Source: Streptomyces sp. NBC_01353 (GTDB lineage: Bacteria > Actinomycetota > Actinomycetes > Streptomycetales > Streptomycetaceae). Taken from it: DNA of 64,000 nt. The notes under the pieces were generated by a model. That model made no database searches. It worked only from the letters and a program-made list of their open reading frames with translations, and was not told the DNA's origin. The translations under genes and the position numbers were made by a program. The DNA lies in the NCBI RefSeq assembly GCF_036237275.1, contig NZ_CP108352.1:186001-250000 (forward strand). The letters run 5' to 3'. Positions 17,398-26,984 of this stretch are shown piece by piece (the first letter of the stretch is position 1; each line of letters opens with the position of its first letter).

Positions 17398-17852
17398 CAG
17401 GTGATGCTTTCGATGTAGACGTGGTCGAGGTCGCTGAACTTCTTCCAGAGGCTGGTCTTACCGCGCCGGTCCTCCGTGTTGGTCCAGCCACCCCAGTAGT
17501 GCCACTTGGTGACGCAGCCTTTGTAGAACCGGACGGCGTCGGTGTCGAAGTAGTGGTAGTGGAACTTCGACTCGTCGCCTGCGGGGAGCTCCACATCCGC
17601 GTTGTAACTACCCCAGGTGTTCACGTGCGTCACACAGGGAAGCTTGTCCCCCGAGTAGGTGCTGGAGGTCCCGGACCAGCAGTTGGCTATGCGGAGCGAC
17701 ATGCCCGAGTTGTTGCTGACCTCACCGCCGCAGCCCGAGGTCGTGCAGGTGCCTGCCGATGCGGGGGTGCTCAGGCCGATGCTCATGAGGGGTACCGCGA
17801 TGGCGAGCGCCGCAGAGCGCACGCCCCACTTACCGAGCTTTCCCGTGATCAT
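17394..17852 (-). CDS. secreted cysteine-containing small protein
   Basis: 152 residues with a clear signal peptide (SAALAIAVPLMSIGLSTPASA, about residues 13-33). The mature part begins with cysteines (GTCTTSGCGG) and has two more (ANCWSG, LPCVTH), one in KGCVTKWHYWGG and a terminal Cys. It is rich in Trp, Tyr and His. It is a likely disulfide-bonded extracellular protein of unknown function. It has the same general character as the secreted protein at 43437, but no clear alignment was seen. Its stop overlaps the RuvC-like remnant by a few bases on the other strand. Confidence 0.8.
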   Translation of the reverse strand: MITGKLGKWGVRSAALAIAVPLMSIGLSTPASAGTCTTSGCGGEVSNNSGMSLRIANCWSGTSSTYSGDKLPCVTHVNTWGSYNADVELPAGDESKFHYHYFDTDAVRFYKGCVTKWHYWGGWTNTEDRRGKTSLWKKFSDLDHVYIESITC

Positions 17853-18046
17853 GCTCTCCTCCGTGCGGTCGCGAATTTGGTCGCCTGGCTGGTGAGTCAG
17901 AAAGCGCTCTCAGACCACGGCAACAAGCGGTTTGTGTTCACCGCGTGTAGATGGCGTGGGTATGTTGGCATGAACGGGTCACTGGCGCCAGCATTCGAGA
18001 CACCTGGATCAGATCCCGGAAGGTGTCTCGCGAACGGGGCGAACGT

Positions 18047-18450
18047 TGTCTGATGATCTGACCGGCCTTGCGGTCGACGAGCTGCTCGACCTACTGGCCG
18101 GGGCCCGGCCCGGGGCCGGCAGCAAAGCCGAAGCCCTGCGCGAGCTGTCCGCCGGGATCCGGTCGAGGGGTTGATCCCGCTCGTGCCCTCGCCTTTCACT
18201 CCGGACGGCCGCCGTCCTCTCCCCCTGCTCAGGCGGGCTGTCGACCGCCTCGGAGCCTTGGCCATACCTGCCGCGCGCCGCTGGGTCCACGAAGAGCAGG
18301 AGTGGCTGGCCCGACTCGGCTCGTCCTCGCCGATCACCTCGGCCCCGAGGTGATCCCGGTCCTCGTGGCCGAACTCGCCGACCAGTGGCGCACCCGCGCA
18401 TGGTGCGGCCCCGACGCCACGGCGAAGCTGCTGGCCCGCTTCGACCAGCA
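18047..18450 (+). pseudogene. HEAT-repeat-like protein, frameshifted
   Basis: Three frames join to one sequence: LSDDLTGLAVDELLDLLAG, RRPLPLLRRAVDRLGALA with IPAARRWVHEEQEWLARLG, and ADHLGPEVIPVLVAELADQW with PDATAKLLARF. The helical repeats resemble HEAT-like proteins. Frame changes lie near 18170 and 18320. The sequence then runs straight into an unrelated flavoprotein fragment. Confidence 0.5.
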
Positions 18451-18885
18451 GCCTCCGAGGCGGCGGCGGACCTACGCCGGTTCTGGCTCGACGAAGGCCG
18501 AACCGACACCGGAGGCGTCGCCTCCCTCGGGGACATCGTCGCGGTCCCACCCGTACGGGAAGCCCGCGACGCCGGACTTCTCAAGAGCCAGCCGATGTTC
18601 GCCCGGCTGACCGCGGCCGGCGTGGAGTGGGCCGACGGCATGCGGGCCGATGCCGACGCCATCGTCTGGTGCACCGGCTTCCGTCCGTGGCTCGCCCACC
18701 TCGCACACCTTGGCTTGCGCGGACCCCGCGGCCATATCCCCACGGACGGCACTCAGGCACTTGGTGAACCGCGCCTCCACCTTCTCGGCTACGGCGATTG
18801 GACTGGTCCGACCTCCGCCACCCTCATTGGTAGCGGTCGCCCTGCTCGCGGAGCCGCCCGCACGATTGCGGAACGGCTGCGCTAA
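18440..18885 (+). pseudogene. FAD-dependent oxidoreductase C-terminal fragment
   Basis: RRFWLDEGRTDTGGVASLGD, AVPPVREARDAGL, ADAIVWCTGFRPWLAHL and LHLLGYGDWTGPTSATLIG match the second half of two-Rossmann flavoproteins found beside metal-resistance genes. The FAD-binding N-terminus is gone and the frame joins HEAT-like DNA. It is not the same subfamily as the intact flavoprotein at 21188. Confidence 0.65.
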
Positions 18886-19397
18886 CTCCTTGCACGCAGC
18901 CGGATCACTTGGGCTGCGTAGGTGTAGTGCTGTCGAGTCGACGGGCAAGGACGCAGAATGCGTGACCTGCTCAAGGGCTTGAGGTCGGGTGGTTCGCTTA
19001 ACGGCTGCGGGGATTGCGGAGAACGGTGTCAAAGCCCCTTGATGGGGCGATCAGTGGCCACGGGGCGCGTACATGATCACGGCCATGCCGGCGAGGCAGA
19101 CCAGAGCGCCAATGACGTCGTAGCAGCCGGGGCGATAACCGTCGGCGACCATGCCCCAGGCGATCGACCCAGCTACGAAGATCCCGCCGTACGCGGCGAG
19201 GATGCGCCCGAAGTTGTCGTCGGACTGGAAAGTGGCCACCACCCCGTAGAGGCCGAGGGCGATGACGCCGGCGCCGATCCAGATCCAGCCCTTGTGCTCA
19301 CGGATGCCCTGCCAGACGAGCCAGGCGCCGCCGATCTCGAAGAGGGCAGCGACGGCGAACAGGGCATTGCGAGCGATGGTATTGCCGGCCGACCCTA

Positions 19398-19652
<255 letters not shown>

Positions 19653-19697
19653 GCAGGCCAGGGCGGCGAGGCCCGCGAGCGCCTTCGGGGCACGGGG

Positions 19698-20147
19698 TCA
19701 GCAGCAGGACCCGGCATGACGGTTCTCCTCGGCGAGGTCGGTGAAGGGAATGGGGCAGCACGGGCTGTCGGCGCAGATAGCTAGGTCGTTGCAGCCCGCC
19801 TCGACGGCCGCGGCCAAGGCTGTGCGGATGATGGTCAGGTCCGCGATCTTCGCGTCGACCTCGGCGAGCTTGTCCGCAGCGCGGTCCTGGAGCCCCGGGA
19901 CCGGGTGGCCATGGCGATGGCGGCCAGCCTTCAGCAGCTCAGTAACCTCCTCCAGCGTGAACCCGAGCCGTTGGGCGGCCTTGATCACTCGCAGCGCGGT
20001 CACCGCGTCCTCGCCGTAGAGGCGGTGCCCGCCAGGACTGCGGTCAGGTTCGGCCAGCAGGCCGCGCCGTTCGTAGTAGCGCAGGGTCTGGATGTTCACC
20101 CCGGCCGCTTCTGCGACCTGCCCGCTGCGCAGACCCTCCCTGCTCAC
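19698..20147 (-). CDS. MerR family metal-responsive regulator
   Basis: 149 residues. The MerR helix-turn-helix is at the N-terminus ([22 protein letters not shown], then [19 protein letters not shown]), then a long dimerisation helix. The C-terminus carries possible metal ligands: [18 protein letters not shown] and terminal SCC. Such Cys clusters fit Hg, Cd, Zn or Pb sensing. The start GTG overlaps the stop of the upstream gene (GTGA), so the two are co-translated. It probably controls the YnfA/small-membrane-protein operon. Confidence 0.9.
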   Translation of the reverse strand: MSREGLRSGQVAEAAGVNIQTLRYYERRGLLAEPDRSPGGHRLYGEDAVTALRVIKAAQRLGFTLEEVTELLKAGRHRHGHPVPGLQDRAADKLAEVDAKIADLTIIRTALAAAVEAGCNDLAICADSPCCPIPFTDLAEENRHAGSCC

Positions 20148-20479
20148 GACAGATCCCGGCCGGCAGCCGAGGCAGCCCGCTCGTGGAGGGCGTCGAGCAC
20201 GGTCTCGTGCGCACTGTCGACCTCCACGCTCAGCACAACGTGCTCCGGGCGAGAGCTAACGGTCAAGACGAAGAACGAGCAGCAGCCGCCCTCGCGGGCC
20301 GCCAGATCTCGCACCGTCTCGTCCACGCCCCGCCCGCCGGTGAGCACCAGCTCCAGCCGCAGCCGATCCTTCCGGGTCAGGTGCTCCAGACGCTCAGCAA
20401 ACAACGTGTCGAACTCCGCGACCCGCAGCGGCTGCTCCGTGGTGGGCAGCGTGCAGGACTCCGGTACCCAGGTCGTCAT
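20144..20479 (-). CDS. hypothetical protein coupled to merR
   Basis: 111 residues, soluble. Features are a Cys at position 9 (PESCTLPTTEQP), a helical ERLEHLTRKDRLRLELVL region, and REGGCCSFFVLTVS, a vicinal Cys pair that could bind soft metals. Its stop overlaps the merR start. The pairing with MerR suggests an accessory metal-sensing or detoxification role; the family name is not known to me. Confidence 0.75.
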   Translation of the reverse strand: MTTWVPESCTLPTTEQPLRVAEFDTLFAERLEHLTRKDRLRLELVLTGGRGVDETVRDLAAREGGCCSFFVLTVSSRPEHVVLSVEVDSAHETVLDALHERAASAAGRDLS

Positions 20480-20594
20480 CGTGACCCCTTCCGTCGACGT
20501 CTCTGCCCGCCCTCGCGGGTGGGGACATCTCCGACGGTAAACCCGTACCTCGGTACAGGTTGCAAGTCCGGGGTCAGCCAGGGCACCCGGAGGC

Positions 20595-20957
20595 TCAGGC
20601 TGCGGCGGCCTTGGTCAGCAACTGCCCCATGGCGGCGAGGACGGCGGGCTCGACGCGGTAGTAGACCCAGGTGCCGCGCCGCTCGGAGGAGAGCAGTCCG
20701 GCTTCCTTCAGCTTCTTCAGGTGGTGGGACACGGTCGGCTGGGAGACGCCGACGTCGGAGATGTCGCAGACACACGCCTCGCCGCCCTCGTGCGAGGCGA
20801 CCGCGGAGAAGAGCCGCAGCCGGACGGGATCCCCCAGGGCCTTGAACATGACCGCAGTCCGCTCGGCCTCCGCCGCCGTCAGTGGGCGCTCGTTCAGCGG
20901 CGGGCAGCAGGGCTCGACCTCGGACTCCAGCAGCGGCAGCACCTTGACATTCGACAT
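20595..20957 (-). CDS. ArsR/SmtB family metalloregulator
   Basis: 120 residues from ATG 20957. The winged helix is FKALGDPVRLRLFSAVAS, EACVCDISDVGVSQPTVSHH and RRGTWVYYRVEP. The ACVCD motif at the start of the recognition region is the ArsR As(III)/Sb(III) site, and a further CCPP pair is near the N-terminus. An inverted repeat covers its start codon, consistent with autorepression. It is divergent from the flavoprotein/MFS operon at 21188, which it probably controls. Confidence 0.92.
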   Translation of the reverse strand: MSNVKVLPLLESEVEPCCPPLNERPLTAAEAERTAVMFKALGDPVRLRLFSAVASHEGGEACVCDISDVGVSQPTVSHHLKKLKEAGLLSSERRGTWVYYRVEPAVLAAMGQLLTKAAAA

Positions 20958-20981
20958 ACGTCTATGTTGACACATGTCGAA
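20950..20981. promoter_or_regulatory. ArsR operator over its own start
   Basis: TTCGACAT (20950-20957) and ATGTCGAA (20974-20981) are perfect inverted copies, 16 bp apart. The left arm overlaps the arsR ATG. This is a likely autoregulatory site. Confidence 0.6.
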
Positions 20982-21097
20982 CCAGTCTCCTAGGGGGGTG
21001 CTGCCGCCCCAGGGACTCCCGCGATGCGCGTGCCGCAGCTCGGCCGGACAGGGCGCTCTCAATGGGGGCGCTCTCGACGCGCTTCCCCTCCCTTGAA

Positions 21098-21170
21098 ATA
21101 GATGAATGTCTATGTTGACGCCCGTCGATGCGAGTGCCATGCTGGGCCGCAAGATATCGACGAACGTCGA
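21098..21170. promoter_or_regulatory. second ArsR operator region before the flavoprotein operon
   Basis: ATAGA-N6-TCTAT (21098-21113) and TCGACG-AA-CGTCGA (21157-21170) lie just upstream of ATG 21188. They share TCGAC and CTATGTTGAC words with the arsR start-site repeat, suggesting one regulator acts on both promoters. Confidence 0.5.
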
Positions 21171-21187
21171 AACAAAGGGGACTCGTC

Positions 21188-22561
21188 ATGAACGCCACCG
21201 CCACCGAGCAGCTGCCTGTCGTGGTCATCGGGGCCGGTCCTGCCGGGCTGGCTGCCGCCGCGCACCTCGCCGACCGGGGCCTTGAGGCGCTGGTCCTGGA
21301 GGCCGGTGCGCAGGCGGGTGCGGCGGTGCGCGAGTGGTCGCACGTGCGGCTCTTCTCCACCTGGGGCGAGCTGACCGATCCGGCCGCCGAGAAGCTCCTG
21401 GCTCCCACCGGCTGGGTGAAGCCGGAGGCGGGCACGTACCCGACCGGCGGCGACTGGGCCGAGCAGTACCTGCAGCCGCTCGCCGACGTCCTCGGCGACA
21501 AGGTTCGTGTCGGCACGCAGGTCACCGGCGTCTCCCGTGCCGGCCGTGACCGGATCGTCGACTCCGACCGAGAGGCCCAGCCCTTCACCGTTCACGTCGC
21601 CTACGCCGACGGCCGTGAGGAGCGGATCCCGGCTCGCGCCGTCATCGACGCCTCCGGCACATGGGCCATCCCGAGCCCCGCCGGCAGCGACGGCCTCCCG
21701 GCACTCGGCGAGCGCTCGGCAGCCGACCGGATCTCCTACCGCGTCCCGGACCTCAAGCACCCCACCACGCGGGCTCGTTACGCGGGCAAGCGCACCGCCG
21801 TCATCGGCTCCGGCGCCTCCGCGTTCACCGCCCTGGCCTCCCTCGCCGACCTCGCGAAGGCCGAGGACGGCACCGGCACGCACGCCACCTGGATCCTGCG
21901 CCGGGGCATTTCCGGTTCCACCTTCGGCGGCGGCAGCGCCGACCAGCTCCCCGCCCGCGGCGCCCTCGGCCTCGCCGCGAAGGCCGCGGTCGACGAGAAC
22001 CACGCCGAAGCCGTCACCGGCTTCCGCACGCAGGCGATCGAGCGCGCCGGCGAGCAGCTCGTCCTGGTCGCCGAGGACGGCCACCGCCTCGACCCGGTCG
22101 ACGAGGTCATCGTCCTGACCGGCTTCCGCCCCGACCTGTCCTTCCTCGACGAGCTCCGCCTGGGCCTCGACGAGCGTCTCCAGGCCCCGGTCGAGCTGGC
22201 TCCGCTGATCGACCCGAACCAGCACTCTTGCGGCACCGTCTACCCTCACGGCTTCAAGGAGCTCTCCCACCCGGAGGAGGGCCTCTACCTGGTCGGAATG
22301 AAGTCGTACGGCCGTGCGCCGACCTTCCTCGCTCTCACCGGATACGAGCAGGTCCGCTCCGTCGTCGCCGCGATCGCAGGCGACCGCGAGTCCGCCGAGC
22401 GCGTCGAACTCGTCCTGCCCGAGACCGGGGTCTGCGGCGGTGCCGGCCTCTTCGACCAGCCGCAGACCGACGAAGCGGCCGACGGCGGCGGCTGCTGTGC
22501 CCCTTCTCGCGCTCTCATCCAGCTGGGCACCACCACGCCGGCGCCTTCCTGCGGCTCGTGA
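21188..22561 (+). CDS. flavoprotein monooxygenase-like oxidoreductase (arsenic-associated type)
   Basis: 457 residues from ATG 21188. The FAD motif is VVVIGAGPAGLAAAAHLADR near the N-terminus and an NAD(P) motif is AVIGSGASAFTALASLA in the middle. DEVIVLTGFRPDLSFL and YLVGMKSYGRAPTF fit the C-terminal FAD region. The tail has Cys residues (GVCGGAGLF, GGCCAPS). Similar flavoproteins occur in Streptomyces ars operons (ArsO-like). It is followed by an MFS gene overlapping by GTGA and divergent from arsR, so it probably modifies an arsenical or other metalloid before export. The reaction is inferred. Confidence 0.85.
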   Translation: MNATATEQLPVVVIGAGPAGLAAAAHLADRGLEALVLEAGAQAGAAVREWSHVRLFSTWGELTDPAAEKLLAPTGWVKPEAGTYPTGGDWAEQYLQPLADVLGDKVRVGTQVTGVSRAGRDRIVDSDREAQPFTVHVAYADGREERIPARAVIDASGTWAIPSPAGSDGLPALGERSAADRISYRVPDLKHPTTRARYAGKRTAVIGSGASAFTALASLADLAKAEDGTGTHATWILRRGISGSTFGGGSADQLPARGALGLAAKAAVDENHAEAVTGFRTQAIERAGEQLVLVAEDGHRLDPVDEVIVLTGFRPDLSFLDELRLGLDERLQAPVELAPLIDPNQHSCGTVYPHGFKELSHPEEGLYLVGMKSYGRAPTFLALTGYEQVRSVVAAIAGDRESAERVELVLPETGVCGGAGLFDQPQTDEAADGGGCCAPSRALIQLGTTTPAPSCGS

Positions 22562-23787
22562 CCAACCTCAACACCCGTGCGAACGGGGCCGCGACCGGAA
22601 CAGGGGACCGGTCGCGGCCCCGCGCCGTCCTGCCTGCCCTGTGCCTTACTCAGATCACGAGCTGGGGCATCGTCTACTACGCCTTTCCCGTCCTCAACCC
22701 GGCGATCATCGCGGACACCGGTTGGAGTGCGGGCTCGACCACCGCGGCGTTCTCCGCCGCCCTCGTCGTCGCCGCCCTCGCCGGGATCTACGTCGGCCGC
22801 GTCCTGGACCACCGTGGCCCCCGCATCGTCATGACGGCCGGCTCCGTACTCGGCGTCCTGAGCCTGCTGCTCGTGGCCGCAGCCCCCAACTCGGCTGTCT
22901 TCGCTGCCGGATGGCTGCTCGCCGGAACAGCGATGGCCGCCACCTTCTACCAGCCCGCCTTCGCTGCGCTCACCCGCTGGTGGGCCCCGGACCACGTCCG
23001 CGCGCTGACGATCGTCACCCTCGCCGGGGGGCTCGCCTCCACGGTCTTCGCACCCCTGACCGCGATCCTCGCCGAGCACATGTCCTGGCGCGCCACCTAC
23101 ATGGTGCTCGCGGTCATCCTCGCGGTCCTGACCATCCCGGCCCACGCCTTCGCCCTGAAAGCACCCTTGCCACCAGCTCCTGAGAGCCCGTCACTCCTCA
23201 CCGGCGGCAGCGGTGGAGTGGTGCGCAGCCGCGCGTTCTGGATGCTCGGCGCCACGTTCACGCTGTCCGCGTTCGCGATGTACGCCGTCGTCATCGGCCT
23301 CGTCCCCCTCCTCCTCGAACGCGGCTACACCACGACCCAAGCCGCATGGGCCCTCGGCCTGGGCGGCGCGGGACAGACCCTCGGCCGCACCTTGTACGCG
23401 ACCCTCGCCCGCCGCCTCGGCGTCACCGCGCGCACGGTCACGCTCATCACGCTCGGAGGACTCACCACGGCGGCCCTCGCGACCGTGGCCGGCCCTTACG
23501 CGGTTCTCATCGCCGTAACCGTGCTCGCCGGGGTGGTCCGGGGCAACCTCACCCTCCTCCAGGCCACCTCCGTCACCGACCGCTGGGGCAGCGCGCACTA
23601 CGGCCGACTCTCCGGCTTCCTCGGCGCACCGGCCCACGTGGCAGCCGCCCTGGCCCCCTTCGCCGGCGCAAGCCTGGCCGGCTCACTCGGCGGCTACCCC
23701 ACAATGTTCGCGCTGCTCGCGGCACTGTCGCTCGTCGCCGCTGTCACAGCCCTTGGAACCCGCTCGCCTGAGGGCCCGACAGGATGA
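22558..23787 (+). CDS. MFS transporter of the ars-like operon
   Basis: 409 residues from GTG 22558, overlapping the preceding stop. About 12 helices, beginning LPALCLTQITSWGIVYYAF. The MFS loop motif is GRVLDHRGPRIVM. The translation-coupled flavoprotein and the ArsR regulator suggest export of an organoarsenical or oxidised product. It could also be a general efflux pump. Confidence 0.87.
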   Translation: MTNLNTRANGAATGTGDRSRPRAVLPALCLTQITSWGIVYYAFPVLNPAIIADTGWSAGSTTAAFSAALVVAALAGIYVGRVLDHRGPRIVMTAGSVLGVLSLLLVAAAPNSAVFAAGWLLAGTAMAATFYQPAFAALTRWWAPDHVRALTIVTLAGGLASTVFAPLTAILAEHMSWRATYMVLAVILAVLTIPAHAFALKAPLPPAPESPSLLTGGSGGVVRSRAFWMLGATFTLSAFAMYAVVIGLVPLLLERGYTTTQAAWALGLGGAGQTLGRTLYATLARRLGVTARTVTLITLGGLTTAALATVAGPYAVLIAVTVLAGVVRGNLTLLQATSVTDRWGSAHYGRLSGFLGAPAHVAAALAPFAGASLAGSLGGYPTMFALLAALSLVAAVTALGTRSPEGPTG

Positions 23788-23970
23788 CTTACCCGAACCA
23801 GCGATGGCACCACACGTGTTGCAGCGACTACTGTGAGCGCTCCGCGCGCTGAGTTGCACAAACACTACGTCTCTTGCCTCGCGCCACACTTCGTCCCCCA
23901 AAGAAGCCCTTTGCCCGCAATGCCGCGCCGAAGTCGAAGCCCTCCGGGCACCGCGGAACAGGGTGACCGC

Positions 23971-24367
23971 ATGACGACGAACCAAAAGTACTCAGCCGAC
24001 CTCCACCCCACCGACATCGCACCGTGGTCGAACACCACCCAGCCCCACAGCGATCTACTTGCGGCAAAAGTACTGGTCTACAACCCCTGCGGGTTCACCT
24101 GCTCGCAGCCGGTCGCCGAAGCCGAGAGTGCCGAGTACGCCGCCCACGAATTCACCCTGGACGGCCTCGCCGTCCGGTTCCGAGCGGCCAAGACGACCCC
24201 CACCAAAGTCGGCCAGTTCGTCACCGTATGGAAAAGGTCCCAGGGATGGCCCCATCCAGCCCTACGACGCCGCGGACCCCGTCGACCTCTTCGTCATCAG
24301 CAGTCATGACGATCAACATCGGAGTCGGTCTCTGGGCTCCACCGCCTGCGACGCGTGTGATGCCTGA
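23971..24367 (+). pseudogene. MepB family protein, frameshifted and truncated
   Basis: From ATG 23971 it reads MTTNQKYSADLHP, LLAAKVLVYNPCGFTCSQPV, AEYAAHEFTLDGLAVRFRAA and KTTPTKVGQFVTVWKRS, typical of MepB. At about 24230 the frame changes to give PIQPYDAADPVDLFVIS. The rest of the domain (about 80 residues) is missing and unrelated sequence follows. Confidence 0.7.
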
Positions 24368-24474
24368 CTGCTGTGTTTGACGCAACGAGTCGCCGTGTCG
24401 GGGGCTTGTTTCGACGACGGCTGACGTGACATGCTCCGAGCCATGATCAAGAGAATCGAGTCCTCCGTCCGCCG

Positions 24475-25593
24475 ATGAGCGAGACAACCGGGATAGGAAT
24501 GCCCGGATCACAGACAACACTCTTCGACCACGCGCTCCGGTTGCACCAGCTGGCTCCCGGGGAGCCGCTTCATCGCGACGGGGAACCGTACCCCGATGAC
24601 GGATTGCACCGTCATAGGCAAAGCCCACGGGCACCTGAGAAACGGCACTTGGCCGGCAAGGACGCGGCGCTCATCCTCGACGCACACTTCGCACGGGCCT
24701 CTGCCCATCCCCGCGAATTGGCCGATGCCTTCCACGACGTCCACATTCCGATTCACCCCAACGAGCACATCGCCGCCGCGGCTGAGCGGGCGGACAGAGA
24801 ACGCGTTCGCCAAACCGGCCGCTGGTTGGTCCGATATGGCACCGACCGATGCTCGGTCACCGTTGGACTGGCCCTGGTCGCTGCCGTGGGAACAGCCGAC
24901 GACATCCCGTTGATTCAAACGATCGGGCTGCTCTCCAACCGCTTCGGGCCACTGGCGGCGCAGGCTTTCGAGAGTCAGCCAGAGGGAGTCGAGGCCCTGC
25001 TCTGGCTTGCCGAGCGAGTCACTGGCTGGGGACGCGTCTACGTCGTTGAAGCACTGTGCAGACTCGACGACCCAGCTGCCCGACCATGGCTGCTTCGCAG
25101 GGCCTGCGACGGCGACTTCCTCAACGGATACTTCGCCGGCAGGGTCGCCACCGTTGCCAAACTCCATGAGGTGCTTGCAGACCTCGACACTGACAGCGAG
25201 ATGGTCGACCACATCGGTCGCCTACTCCATCTGATGAGCGACTGCGGGGGGATGGGTCTCACCCTCGCTCACTACCCCCATTCGGGAGCGGTCCTGGAAG
25301 CTCATGCTCGCCATGCGGGTTCGCTCAGCCCGACCATCGAACGCTACTTCACGATCGCGGTGCTCACTCAGCACCTGACAACGGAGTCTCCCGAGGCTGC
25401 GGGGTGCACTGCGGCACAGCAGGAAGCGCTCCGGGCGACGTACCTCGAAGTCCTCGACCGAGAGGAGTGGACCCAGACCGCACGCGCCGGGTTTGCGGCG
25501 GATGACAACCGGATGCGGTGGCTCGCCGACCACCGGGCGCCACAGTTGAGGCTGCGTGCGTTCCCCAATCGAGAACCGGATGTCGAGGAATAG
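24475..25593 (+). CDS. hypothetical protein, HEAT-like helical
   Basis: 372 residues with no signal or membrane segment. Residues about 120-300 form repeated helix pairs (DDIPLIQTIGLLSNRFGPLAA, GRVYVVEALCRLDDPAARPWLLRR, VATVAKLHEVLADLD), as in HEAT-repeat adaptors. The first 60 residues are poorer and could be non-native. No enzyme motif is seen. It stands alone between the MepB remnant and a gene-poor stretch. Confidence 0.65.
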   Translation: MSETTGIGMPGSQTTLFDHALRLHQLAPGEPLHRDGEPYPDDGLHRHRQSPRAPEKRHLAGKDAALILDAHFARASAHPRELADAFHDVHIPIHPNEHIAAAAERADRERVRQTGRWLVRYGTDRCSVTVGLALVAAVGTADDIPLIQTIGLLSNRFGPLAAQAFESQPEGVEALLWLAERVTGWGRVYVVEALCRLDDPAARPWLLRRACDGDFLNGYFAGRVATVAKLHEVLADLDTDSEMVDHIGRLLHLMSDCGGMGLTLAHYPHSGAVLEAHARHAGSLSPTIERYFTIAVLTQHLTTESPEAAGCTAAQQEALRATYLEVLDREEWTQTARAGFAADDNRMRWLADHRAPQLRLRAFPNREPDVEE

Positions 25594-26285
25594 CGCACGC
25601 CAGGAATAAGTGATCCCCGCCAATAGCGAGGAGGTCCAGGACGTACCGGTAGTCCTCCGGGGACGTGTCCGGCCGGCACCGGACATGCCACAAGGTGTGC
25701 GACGGCCCGGCGGTCATGCCTCTCTCCTTCCGTGCTCGCGCTCGGCACGAACCAGACCCGGCAGCTCGGCGCGCCCGGCCGTCGGGGCGGGGGTGACCCA
25801 GTAGGGGTGGAAGTACACGGCGGCCGACAGGCGCAGGAGGCGGCGCAGCACGGTCGTGCGGGCCATGCCGGGGCGGGCGAGCTCGGCGTAGACCGTGGCC
25901 TGGGACCGCGCCGACGGCGTCCTCGTTTCCTGGAGCGCCGACGCGCGCATCAGACCGACGATCGTCGCGCATGCCTCCGACCCCGGTGTCCGGACCCACG
26001 TCACCAATACCGGCATCCGCAGCGCACTGGACCAGGCCCTGGCGACCCTCTTCCTGCACGCCGGCCTCCACACCGCCGCCCCCGCGGACGGCCTCCCCCT
26101 CGTGACCCGGCACCCACCCGCGGCCCGCCAGGCAGTCAGCCTGCTGCTGCACTGTTAGGACGAGACGGAGGAGGGGCAGGCTGCCGGGGACTCGCGCACG
26201 ACCTCGCCCTACAGATCCCGTCCGAGGAGGGCTGAGGCCGCGCGTGCATCTCGCCCGCCGCGGCATCTGCCTTCGCGAGACGGGT
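25594..26285. other. gene-poor stretch
   Basis: Apart from one possible fragment (25895-26158), no frame on either strand gives credible protein sequence. A reverse ATG at 25717 has a good AGGAG site, but its product turns antisense to the upstream gene. Probably decayed DNA. Confidence 0.4.
25895..26158 (+). pseudogene. possible 3' fragment of a hypothetical gene
   Basis: A frame of 87 codons reads AWDRADGVLVSWSADARI, RTHVTNTGIRSALDQALATL and HPPAARQAVSLLLHC with good codon bias, but no ribosome site and no family match. I interpret it as the C-terminal part of a lost gene. Confidence 0.3.
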
Positions 26286-26768
26286 TCACGATTCGTCGGC
26301 GACGGTGTCACCGGAGGACGGGACCGCCCTTCTTCTGCGGTACACCACCACCCCGCACACCGCGAGGAGGAGGACGGCCACGGCGGACACTCCGAGGGCC
26401 GTCCGCTCGGCGAAGAGCCTTCCTAGCACTTCGAGGACGCCGAGCCCCGCGGTCGCGTAGATCAGCGCCCAGGCCGCTCCGCCCACGAACAGGGCGGGGA
26501 GGTAGCGCGGCAACGGCATGCGCATGCTGCCCGCGAGGAAGTTGGCGGCGGTTTGGAAACCGACGGTCAGGAAGGAGACGGCCACCACCGGCGCGCCCCA
26601 CCGCTGGATCGCCTGCTCGGCGCGCAGGAACTTCGCCGAAGAGATCCGCCCGGCGAACCTGCTGCGCCGGGCACCAGCGCCGGCGAGCCACCCGACGGCG
26701 AACGTCCCTCCGGCGCGAAGCAGGACGATGACGTACAGGGCGCCGGCCGTGAGCGCGATCTTATCCAC
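26286..26768 (-). CDS. VTT (DedA-like) membrane protein
   Basis: About 160 residues from GTG 26768 (GAGG just upstream; the frame is open further). Membrane segments include IALTAGALYVIVLLRAGGTF, AVSFLTVGFQTAANFLAG and LPALFVGGAAWALIYATAG, and a last helix before a YRRRR tail. The amphipathic G-x-PRYLPALFVGG-region is typical of VTT/SNARE-associated proteins, which act in membrane lipid or antimicrobial tolerance. It stands alone. Confidence 0.75.
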   Translation of the reverse strand: MDKIALTAGALYVIVLLRAGGTFAVGWLAGAGARRSRFAGRISSAKFLRAEQAIQRWGAPVVAVSFLTVGFQTAANFLAGSMRMPLPRYLPALFVGGAAWALIYATAGLGVLEVLGRLFAERTALGVSAVAVLLLAVCGVVVYRRRRAVPSSGDTVADES

Positions 26769-26965
26769 GACGCCTCGTCCCGAACGCCGGACCAAAACCC
26801 GCGTCCCCCGTCACCCGCAGGGTCGTTCCCGCCCCACCGGGCGCACGACGCGCACGAGCCCGGTCACCGTCTCTCACCTGCGCCCTGCCTCTGCCTGGTC
26901 CGTCCGCTGGGTTCCCACCTGCGGCACCGGAACTCGAACCCGCACGCCCGGCTCCGCACGCCAGG

Positions 26966-26984
26966 CAAGGTCAGCCTAACCGAA
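26966..26984. promoter_or_regulatory. iron-box-like sequence
   Basis: CAAGGTCAGCCTAACCGAA, read in reverse, matches the Streptomyces DmdR/DtxR iron box (TTAGGTTAGGCTAACCTAA) at about 15 of 19 positions. No iron gene is adjacent; it may be an orphan site. Confidence 0.35.

Noticed and set aside
25364-25717. Reverse gene with a strong ribosome site (MTAGPSHTLWHVRCRP)
   Set aside because: After about 40 residues it becomes antisense to the better-supported gene ending at 25593; at most a relic.
26905-26960. tRNA-like sequence on the reverse strand (GGGTTCGAGTTCC)
   Set aside because: The T-arm pairs at only four of five positions and no acceptor, D or anticodon arms can be built.
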